From Tolypeutes matacus (taxonomy: Eukaryota; Chordata; Mammalia; Cingulata; Chlamyphoridae): a stretch of 64,000 nt of DNA. Every line of letters begins with the position of its first letter. The stretch's first letter is position 1. The notes beneath the pieces are model-generated. The model ran no database searches. It saw only the letters and a program-made list of their open reading frames with translations, and was not told the DNA's origin. Below are positions 13,041-21,166 of the stretch, piece by piece. Location: contig JAKSZT010053883.1 in the NCBI GenBank assembly GCA_026826555.1, positions 29,833,559 through 29,897,558 on the forward strand. Direction: 5' to 3'. The translations under genes were made by a program, and so were the position numbers.

Positions 13041-13740
13041 GATAAAATGTTATCATAAAGGAGACAGAATTTTTAAGCTTCATATCTAGAAGAAAGATGA
13101 TATCCTATATCCTGTCACTTTACAATTTTCTACAGTTTATGAAGATCTTTGCAATGCCATTACAGAGCAGCACTTCTCTTGCACTTTTCTCTGTTAAACT
13201 ATTTTCCTTTAACAACGGAAATTATAAAGAAAGCAAACACATTCTCCGTCGAAACAAAACTTTAATGGACTTTTTGCTAAATGGTTTTAGAAATAGCCCA
13301 ATTCAAAAGTATCTGAAACTATTAAATGTACACTATTACTCTTCCTTTGCTCTAACATATGTTGCTAAACGGAATTTGCACATTATGTTGCAAAAAACAA
13401 CATAGGGATAATTTTGATGGTACAACAGACAGGATTTCTGTCAGCACCATCATGCAGATGATTTTGGTTTGTTGTATTTTGCACAAATGGAAAATTAAAG
13501 TAGTTTAATCATCTTTATATTTTCTGTTTTGTGAGTTTAATTTTTCTCATTTATTTTTGTATGTTTATAAGGATTTTAGATTATAAAAGCTTTGCCATCT
13601 GTGATATTCCTTTGAATAATGTTTTTAAAAAACACATTTTATCTAAACTGTTAGTAAACATGCATTGCTGTTGTCTACTTAAGGCCCTTTAGATTTTTTT
13701 TAAAGCAATAAACAACTTGGTTTTTGGTTTTTGTTCTGAT
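13041..13740. other. Gene-free AT-rich stretch
   Basis: A 102-codon frame (13097-13405) has no motif or similarity that I recognise and has AT-driven codon content. I treat it as chance. Confidence 0.4.
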
Positions 13741-14045
13741 TTGTTTTATTTGAGCAATTATAGGTTTATAGAAGAATTATGCAGAGTACAGAGTTCCCAG
13801 ATACCCCCATCACATTAACAGGTTTCGCCGTTAGCATTTTGCATTAGTGTGGTAGCTTTGTTACAAATGATGAAACAAAATCATAATTATACTATTAACT
13901 ATAATCCATAGTTATATTAGGGCTCACGCGCTTTGTGTGGTACAGTTTTATGGGATCTTTTTATTTTTTAAGTCTGGTAACATATATACAATCTAAAATT
14001 TCCCATTTTATCCACTTTCAATTATACAATTCAGTTTTTAGATTT
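13741..14045. mobile_element. Probable L1-type 3' sequence (family uncertain)
   Basis: The wording 'attataggtttatagaagaat', 'ttcccagatacccccatcacatt' and 'tattaactataatccatagtt' resembles common L1-associated mammalian repeats. No A-tail or target-site duplication was found. Confidence 0.4.
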
Positions 14046-14484
14046 TAATTTGAAAATACACACAAAAATATAATACTTTACTTTGATTGCAGCAAAGCTA
14101 CTTTCCATTCATTTTTTGCCAAGAGGCTCTTTTCTTTCTTATGGATGAGGAATGGTCTTTAAAGACAAGATGGTCAAGTCAAGTGGGGGGTGGGATATTT
14201 CAACTTCCAGGGCAAATCATCGGCAGCTGCGGATCTGAAGCAGCAGTCAGTTCTCTCTGACCAGCGTGCTATGCAGAACCAGTTAGCCTCATGTAAGTCT
14301 CAACCTCGAGAATCTCAAAATGAATTTATTTGGCCCAAGTCAAGTGCAAGGCCTGCAGAAAAGTAAGCTGGGAAAAAATCCAAAGTCAAGCAGTTTCCTC
14401 TGGAGTAGTGAACAAAAAATGTCTAAATTAAAGTGAGAGCAGTCAACAATTCCCACTCTACCACGGTCATTAAAAATAAATAAT
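14046..14484. other. Gene-free stretch with no recognised element
   Basis: Nothing supported as a gene or a named repeat. Confidence 0.4.
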
Positions 14485-14745
14485 TGGGAAGCGGATGTGG
14501 CTCAATCAGTAGGGCTCCCGTTTACCATATGGGAGGCCCCGGGTTTGATTCCCAGGGCCTCCTGGTGAAGGCAAGTCAGCCCGCGCGGTGTGGTTAGCTG
14601 ACCCAGCAGGACGACCCAACAAAGGGAGACAAGCAGACACAGAAAAACGCACAGCAAATGGACACAGCGAGCACAAGCAGCAAGGGGGGATAAATAAATA
14701 AAATCTTAAAAAAAAAAAAAAAGAAAGAAAGAAAGGAGGGATTTC
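14485..14745 (+). mobile_element. DAS SINE with extended body
   Basis: The head 'gcggatgtggctcaatcagt' is followed by the B-box-like 'gggtttgattccc'. The body 'agctgacccagcaggacgac' and 'gacacagcgagcacaagcag' follows, and an A-rich tail ends the element. Its body is longer than those of the copies at 8768 and 12797, which lack part of this section. Confidence 0.9.
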
Positions 14746-14971
14746 CAATAACAACTAAAATAATAAAATATTAAAATAAATAAATAAATAAATAATTGCT
14801 CTGAGGCAATTATCCCCAACTCCCTTGGCAACAACCCTTTTGTAAAACCTTAGAATCTTCCAATATACCTTGGAGGAGGGTTACCTGATCGTAAATAACA
14901 AAAGCCGGACCCAATTTAAAAGAGTATTCTTCTAATGTGATACTAACTTGTCGTCGTTTGAAAAGCATTTT

Positions 14972-15092
14972 TTTTTTTTTTGGTTTATTTTTTTAATATA
15001 TATTTTAAAAGATGCTTAGATTACATAAATGTTACACAAAAATTACAGAGATTCCCATGTTCCCCACCTCCCACACCTCCCATAACCTTCCA
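14972..15092 (-). mobile_element. Short 5'-truncated L1-like insertion (minus strand)
   Basis: The direct repeat TGAAAAGCATTTTT (14959 and 15093) brackets about 120 bp whose left end is a T-run, that is, an A-tail on the minus strand. Read on the minus strand it resembles an L1 3' terminus ('aacatgggaatctctgtaat'), with AATAAA just before the tail. Confidence 0.6.
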
Positions 15093-15404
15093 TGAAAAGC
15101 ATTTTTCACAATCACAATTCTCACACTTCTAAAATAGCAATTTATCAGAGAGAAGGGTGGAGTTTGATTTAATGTAAACCTCAATCTAGATCTTTGCTGT
15201 AGTTTCATAGGCACATTAGTAAGCTGTTTAGAACTTCACTTTGATTATCTACATATGACAAAATGAAGGAAGATAAAGACCAAAAAAAAAAAAATCTTCA
15301 AATTTGTACCTTGTTTTCCCTCTTAAAGGGGAAGAAACAACTTTTAAGGTGTTCAGTTCTGCATTTCTACATATTAGAAATAACTTGCTATTTTAACATG
15401 TTCC

Positions 15405-15828
15405 TTGTGATTAAGTTCATGTGTCAACTTGAACTTGGTTATGGTTATGGCGTCCAGTTGTTTGGTCAACAAAGCATTGGCCTGATCGTTACTGTGAGGA
15501 TATAAATCATTAGTTGATGGCACCTGTGGCTGATTACCTCTACAGTCGACAAAGGAGATTTCCTTCAGCAATGAGAGATGTCTCATCCAATCTTCTTAAA
15601 AGGAGAACTGATGATTTCAGCAGTGAGAAAGAAGAATTTCTATCTCTACTTAACCAGCTTCTCCTGAGGAATCCAATGAAAACTTCATCAGAGTTCCCAA
15701 TTTGTGGCCTGCCCTATGGAATCTGGACTTGTCAATCCCCACTGTCACGTGAGCCAATTCCTTAACAAATCTCATAATATTTATATCACCTGTTGGTTCT
15801 GTTTCTCTGGAAAGCCCTGACTAATATA
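15405..15828. mobile_element. Interspersed mammalian repeat ending 'tttctctggaaagccctgac'
   Basis: It begins 'gattaagttcatgtgtcaact' and ends 'ggttctgtttctctggaaag'. These ends match a very common mammalian repeat type that I recognise but cannot assign with confidence. The 83-codon frame at 15514-15765 lies inside it. Confidence 0.5.
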
Positions 15829-16121
15829 TTCCAAAACAGAAAAGGATGAATGAAATTATCATCCTTGGCTGTCTTTATGTCTCTTTTTCTCTTAGATTCA
15901 AATTAAATGGAAAAGAAGCTCAAGTCAATGCCAAAATGGGAAATATTTTGTTAGAGATGGGCCACCTGAAGTGCAAGAAATTAAGGAAAAGGAATTTACC
16001 TGAAATTTTTTCAGAAAAGTAGTTCATAATCATGAAGAAATTGTAATCTGGTGTTAAGTTTGTGTGTAATTTCTTTTTTTTTTTTTTTTTTGTGTGTGTG
16101 TAATTTCTACAAACTATCAAG
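15829..16121. other. Gene-free stretch with T-run and GT repeat
   Basis: A T-run and a short (TG)n sit near 16074-16100. Nothing else is supported. Confidence 0.45.
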
Positions 16122-16133
16122 AAGCATAGTATC

Positions 16134-17081
16134 TTGCAAATATTCTCGCTGTCCTGATTTTGTGATAATCAGGGTAGGCTAAACATTCGCTATATTAGAA
16201 ACCATGCATGTGTCCCCAGACCTAGTTTTTCTCCCTAGGTCTGGTTTTCAGAATGCTGGTGATAAACTGAGCCTGATTTGTTATATGACCATCCTGTATG
16301 GGAAAAGACTGTAACTTTGGGTATCTTTGGTCACCCTTAAGAGATATAGCACGGGGGCAGATGTGACTCGGGTAGTTGGGCATCCGTCTCCCATATGGAG
16401 GGACCTGGGTTCAATTCCTGGGACCTCGCAGTGAAAATTTGAAAAAGAAAAATATAGAAGGCGTGTGGGCCACCAGGCCCCATGCACGGGTACGCCACCA
16501 GGCCCCGCGAGCCACACAAGATGACGTAACAGGAGGATGACACAAGGGACAGCCAAGACAAAATGCACCAAAAAAACAGGAACTAAGGTGGCACAGGTGG
16601 TAGGATGCCTCTCTCCCACATCAGAAATTCCAAGGATCGAATCCCAGTGAAGACAGGAGGAGAAGGATGAGAAAAGAGGGCAGGAACCGGACAGAGAGTT
16701 GCCCAGGGAATGGACACGGAAACAGCAAAAACGGCGGGGGAGGGGGGGTGGTAAAAATGGATAAAAGTAAGTAAATAAATAAATAAATCCTTAAAAAAAT
16801 GTATAGGGGAGGAAGAATACAGACTATAGTTAGTGGTAGTACTTTGACTATGCTCCTTCATGATTTGTTAACAAATGTTTCACAACAATGCAGGGTGTTT
16901 GGGGTGGGGGGGTGATGTGTGGGAGACCTGTATGATGTTATGCATGTTTTTTTGTTGTTTTGTTTTGTTTTATTTTTGTTATGCATGTTTGTTTTTTAAG
17001 TTCACGATGTTTACTGAACACTTAGAGTTTATGTATGTTCATGTATGAATGATATGCTTCAAAAAATTGTTGGAAAAAAAA
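16134..17081 (+). mobile_element. Retroposon with embedded long DAS SINE and L1-like 3' end
   Basis: The 12-bp direct repeat AAGCATAGTATC occurs at 16122-16133 and 17082-17093, and an A-run (17074-17083) overlaps the second copy, so this is one retroposed unit. Its first 210 bp (from 16135) match 8956-9165. They are followed by the same long DAS SINE at the same junction (about 16345-16798), and then by about 280 bp resembling the 3' end of an L1 ('gggagacctgtatgatgtta'). The copy at 8768 lacks this last part. Confidence 0.75.
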
Positions 17082-17348
17082 AAGCATAGTATCATATTTC
17101 AGTAGGAAAGACTCATGAGAAGTAGTCCTATATTTGTCTCCAAGCATTGGAAGTATACTCCAAAGAAAGATACTTAAACATTAGAAAACATCATACAACT
17201 GCTCTTTCCACCCAAATAGCTGTGCAAATATTAAACATCCACAGAAAGATAATGTAGTTATCTTCATTGGCTAGACAGGAGATACAGTGTCAGGATATTA
17301 TTTTTCATATTAATGTAAGATCAGGTGATCTTACATTAATTAACTGAT

Positions 17349-17445
17349 GTACTTTTTTTTTTTTTTAAGGAGGTACTGGGAATTGAACCCAGGACTTCAT
17401 ACATGGGAAGCAGGCGTTCAACCACGGAGCTACATCTGCTCCCCT
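17349..17445 (-). mobile_element. DAS SINE monomer (minus strand)
   Basis: The reverse complement gives the head 'gcagatgtagctccgtggtt' and 'cctgggttcaattcccagta', followed by an A-tail (T-run 17352-17365 on the plus strand). Confidence 0.85.
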
Positions 17446-17454
17446 CCCCTGTAC

Positions 17455-17676
17455 TTTTTTTTTTTTTTTTTTTTTTTGAGGTACCATGTCTGGGAATTGA
17501 ATCTAGGACATCAAAGGGTTCCCTCAACCACTGAGCCACATAGGCTCCCCTGAGTTGTTTTTTTATTGTTGTTTACTTGCTTGCTGTTTGTTTTTAGGAG
17601 GCCCCGAGGACCTAACCTGGGACCTCCCATGTGGGAGGGAGGCACCCAATATCTTGAGCCACCTCCGCTCCCCCTC
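17455..17676 (-). mobile_element. Dimeric DAS SINE (minus strand)
   Basis: Left monomer (about 17676-17597), an A/C-rich linker ending 'caactcaggggagcc' (about 17596-17546), and right monomer (about 17550-17475) with an A-tail. The same linker style occurs in the dimers at 25579 and 50434. Confidence 0.75.
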
Positions 17677-17931
17677 TAGGGATTTTAATAATAGGAATTC
17701 ACTAGTTAGGCAATCTATGAAATTTACTGAGAGGAGAAAATTGAGAACAGAAAAGATACATACCATAGTACTGCACCGATTTTGAAAGTAAATGGCTTGT
17801 TATTATCAAGGCACTTCATACCTCCTTTGGCTAAATCTCAATCACTTAAAGTTATGAGTTCACATTTTTCTGTTTCGATATGCTCATTTTTCAAATTTCT
17901 TGCTTCTATGTCTATATCTCTAGGATCCTTT
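17677..17931 (-). other. Probable 3' flank or 3' UTR of the MAGT1-like gene
   Basis: It lies between the DAS dimer and the stop codon. No canonical AATAAA is visible on the minus strand. A variant ATTAAA (17689-17684 read on the minus strand) could serve as the poly(A) signal. Confidence 0.35.
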
Positions 17932-18924
17932 TCAATCCATCAGAAAGCTGTACGGATACGCAGGTTCTTTAAATCCAAAGAGGGAGAGCAGCCAAGTGAA
18001 GAATATTACAACTAGACACATACCAATCATACACATCATCTTCCTCGTTAGAATGTTCATGCGAGATGTGGCAGCTTTATCTAAGATCACCATTCCCAGG
18101 GTAATGCACATGTTGAACAGAGAAACTATATATGTTTCTGCTACAAACTGAGCACGATTCATTGTATGGATGTAATGCATATGTCCCGTGTGAGGATTCC
18201 TTTGAGAGTACGGTGCTCCTTCTATATGAGTCCACATTTGACCAGCTGTCATCACAATCACAAAACACAGGGCCAAAATGGCCCAAAACGTTGTGCTAAA
18301 AATAAATTTCCTATTCCATTTCAATAAATACACAAGTCCACCAATGAGAGCCAAAGTTTTTCCCGACTTGAGATCACGATAACTCATAGGCCGTTGGATT
18401 CTGATGTTGACATTGGTTCTCTGCTTTACCCATTCAGCCATTTGCTCAGCTCTGATACCCCCTTCTTTCAAATAATAAATGTCGTCTAATGTAAATGTCT
18501 TTTTTGCGGGAAAGTGGAGAAAAGTTGGAACTGCTGTCACTTGGAGCATGTGAAAGATCTCAGGGCTTTCATCATAATCCACCATAGCAAAAAATATCTT
18601 GTTGAATGCACTGGGGTGTTGCCTGGAATTCGCCAGGATCTGAAATTCTTCAGCAGCTTGTTTGCAGTCTGCACACAGTCTAAACTGGAGAGTAGTAAAC
18701 ATCACAATAATAGAGTAGTTTCTTGGATCTAGTAGAAAATGATACAACATGGAGCCACTCATGCTTATCACTCTGTTTTTCTTGGACCAATCCATCAGCT
18801 GGTTGACCTTCTGTGCTAACAACTTGTTCCTCCCTTGGGCAGGTTTCGAGGGAACCCCAGAGGCCATGAGCAGCAGGGCCACCACAATCAGCGGTATATG
18901 CCAAAACCACCACAGCTCTGCCAT
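17932..18924 (-). CDS. MAGT1/TUSC3-family (OST3/OST6) protein, intact intronless retrogene
   Basis: A single uninterrupted 330-codon frame aligns along its whole length with MAGT1, including the C-terminal 'YPYSFLM'. The family supplies the oxidoreductase subunit of STT3B-type oligosaccharyltransferase in the ER membrane. Visible features are an N-terminal hydrophobic signal (about 8-22), a thioredoxin-like lumenal domain with a C84-x-x-C87 pair, the motif 'NPHTGH' at 243-248, and hydrophobic segments near 191-203, 212-228, 259-282 and 296-315. MAGT1 and TUSC3 are multi-exon genes, so this is a retrocopy. 'KQAAEEFQILANS' and 'NPHTGH' place it nearer MAGT1 than TUSC3. It differs from MAGT1 at many residues yet has no frameshift or stop. 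The first membrane segment is shortened by charged residues (R183, D184, K186, K189). The start (AAC-ATG-G) has a good Kozak context. An alternative reading is a young decaying copy, but the divergence with an intact frame argues against that. Confidence 0.85.
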   Translation of the reverse strand: MAELWWFWHIPLIVVALLLMASGVPSKPAQGRNKLLAQKVNQLMDWSKKNRVISMSGSMLYHFLLDPRNYSIIVMFTTLQFRLCADCKQAAEEFQILANSRQHPSAFNKIFFAMVDYDESPEIFHMLQVTAVPTFLHFPAKKTFTLDDIYYLKEGGIRAEQMAEWVKQRTNVNIRIQRPMSYRDLKSGKTLALIGGLVYLLKWNRKFIFSTTFWAILALCFVIVMTAGQMWTHIEGAPYSQRNPHTGHMHYIHTMNRAQFVAETYIVSLFNMCITLGMVILDKAATSRMNILTRKMMCMIGMCLVVIFFTWLLSLFGFKEPAYPYSFLMD

Positions 18925-18938
18925 GTTTGCTTACTTCT

Positions 18939-18958
18939 TCCTGTTATAAAAAAATTTT
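18939..18958 (-). promoter_or_regulatory. Candidate 3' splice site upstream of the MAGT1-like ATG
   Basis: On the minus strand a T-rich tract runs into 'ataacag' at 18947-18941, 16 bases before the ATG. Use of this site would mean an upstream non-coding exon, as many expressed retrogenes acquire. No donor was identified. Confidence 0.35.
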
Positions 18959-19429
18959 TAAACATATCAATCAAAATTTGATCATTTCTTACAGCAATTA
19001 ATATATCCGAGATCTTTTTTCTTTTTGTCTTCTTTAATCCTGGTAAATATGGTAGCAAGAGCTGCCTCACAAGTTCCTACTCAGTTCTTGTGTGTGAACA
19101 TATATTAAAGTTTAGAAAATATTCTGTGGGGAAAAAAAGTGTTCTGTAGTCAAAGTTTGGAACATGGTGTCCTAGCTCCAGTCTTTCTGCTGAGCTCCAT
19201 TCTCGCGTTTCTACCTGCCTAGTGGACAGCGCCTGGATCCACCACAAGTCCCTCATACTTCTCAAAAGCCAGCTCATCCTCATTTGCCCCACCCACCCAC
19301 CCCCAAGCAGTTGGCTTCCTACCCTTCTTCTCTCTGTGAAGGGTAATACTTACCATCCCACCAATCTCGAGGGTTTTAAAACTCGGGGATTCCTCTGGGA
19401 CTCCTTTTTCTCTCATCCATCAAACCTGA
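18959..19429. other. Gene-free flank between the MAGT1-like gene and a MIR
   Basis: I see no coding frame with recognisable similarity. It may hold 5' sequence of the minus-strand gene. Confidence 0.35.
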
Positions 19430-19580
19430 GCTTGGCCTCGGGGGGCAGACTGCACAGGTTTGGGTCCAGGCTCTACCACCTGTTAGCTATGTGGCCCTGG
19501 GCATGTCCCTCGCTGCTCTGCGCCTCAGTTTCCTCGCCTGTAAAACGGGGATGGGGATACTGCCCACCTCCTAGGGCCCT
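19430..19580 (+). mobile_element. MIR SINE
   Basis: It shows 'gtttgggtccaggctctacc', 'tagctatgtggccctgggca', 'cctcagtttcctcgcctgta' and 'aaaacggggatggggatact' in MIR order. A related MIR-like fragment follows near 19690-19760. Confidence 0.9.
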
Positions 19581-20149
19581 TGTACAAAGCGCCCCTGGCT
19601 CCTGCTGTTCCCAGAGCCACCACTAGAGGCAGTGTGGGCACGGGGGTCGGACCCTCCCGGGATTCTGTCCTCGCCTTTTCAGCGGCGGAACCACCTCGAG
19701 CGAGTCTCGTCTCTCAGAGCCATTGTCACCGGTGAAAATGGGGATAACGCCTACCTCGCTCAGTAGTTGGGGATTAAAGGTTAACCTATTCCCAGCACCT
19801 AGACAGTAATGGGCGGGAAGGCGCCGTTGCATTTCTTTTTTTTAAGGCACGGTTGAATTGTGGGCATTGCATACTCCAGCTTTCCCCCTAGGCTGTGCCC
19901 TCGGCAAACACGATTACCGCCCCTTCCCTGCCTTCAAGACTGGGGGGCATTGCTGGGCAAGGCGGGGCCAGGGGAACACATGTAAATGTTAAATACATGC
20001 ACATTTCGGGATGTCACTAGAATAAAAATTAAACATGTATTTCGGGCAGATCCCTGATGGAGGCGAGCCTGAGCAAGAGAATTTTACTGTTCGTGTTTTG
20101 GTCATGTCGGTGGGTAAAAGTGCTTCACTGTTAAATAAACTGAATGCTA

Positions 20150-20620
20150 CACCCCCAGGCCCTCCTCCTCCGGCCGCGCCCGCAGGCTCTTTCTTACCCC
20201 CAACGCGCTCCCGGAGCCGCCCCGCGCCGCGGCCCCGCCGCCCCCGCCCGCGGTCGCCAAGCTAAACAAGAGGGCCTGGGGCGACCCGCGGGGAGGGCGG
20301 TTGCCTAGCAACCGGGGCGCTCGCCAACAGAGGAGCTGCGAGAGGGGCGAGCTGGGCGACGAGGTAGGACCTGGACGCGGCGGGCGGCGGCGCGGGGGGC
20401 TCCCGCTGAGGCCCGCGCTCCCTCCCGCCGCCTCTCCCTGCGCCAGGCCGCGGGTGTTCATTTAAACCAAAGATGATTATCCTGCGGCGCGGGGGGGTTC
20501 GGCTGGCAGCTCCTCTGACCCCTGCTCCTCCCACTGCGGCCCCTCACACCCCCACCCCGCCACCCCCGCCGAGAGAAGGCGGAGGGAGCGATGGGGACAC
20601 GGGCGGGGGCGCTCCTCCCG
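20150..20620 (+). promoter_or_regulatory. TEKT2: CpG-rich TEKT2 promoter
   Basis: The GC-rich, CpG-dense block lies about 0.5-1 kb upstream of the TEKT2 ATG and contains an X-box (20300-20312). A likely first-exon donor, GACGAG followed by gtagga, occurs near 20362. A good acceptor with a long pyrimidine tract ends at 21107, which would place the ATG in exon 2. The block also faces the minus-strand MAGT1-like gene, so it could act in both directions. Confidence 0.65.
20300..20312. promoter_or_regulatory. RFX X-box
   Basis: GTTGCCTAGCAAC is a near-perfect inverted repeat of the RFX half-site (GTTGCC...GGCAAC type). RFX factors activate ciliary genes through this site, which fits an axonemal tektin gene. 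Confidence 0.8.
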
Positions 20621-21166
20621 CTGCTGAGGGCCTGCCCGAGCCCCCTCCGCAGAGCTAGCCCGTCCTCCCCGTCGGTGGAGAGCAGGGCTCCTCTTCTTGG
20701 GGCCTGGCCCAGAGCTGGGGGGCACGGGGGCCAGGGAAGAGCAGCCAGACAAGGGCTGTTTGCGGGGAGCAGGGGTGGACACTGGATAAAGGGCCGTTTT
20801 TCCTGCCAAGCCAACCTAGAAGCAGCTCCCCCGCTCCATGCGAGGCACGACACAGCCACGCGGGCCGGGGCTCCAGCACCCCCCTTTCCCTGCCCCAGGA
20901 CCTGCAGGGCCCGGGGATTTGTGTGTGTGGCTAGATGGCAGGAGACAGTCACTGCCTCAGGCAAAGACGCTGAGCTGTTCCTCAGAAGGCCTGCTGGAGG
21001 CAGGGGCTGAGAGGGAAATGGACGGGAGCACTTCCTTAGGGGGGACCTTTTACCTAGGAAGGGCTCTTTAGAACCGTCTCCTGCAGCTGGGTTTTCCCTC
21101 TTTCCAGTAGAAGGTGGGTGTCTTGGAACAAGTGTAGGGGTCTCTGGCCCTTCCTGGCCCTGCGCC

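Noticed and set aside
8956..16798. Simple segmental duplication of 8956-9631 to 16135-16798
   Set aside because: The two copies have different flanking target-site duplications and different 5' and 3' extents, so independent retroposition fits better.
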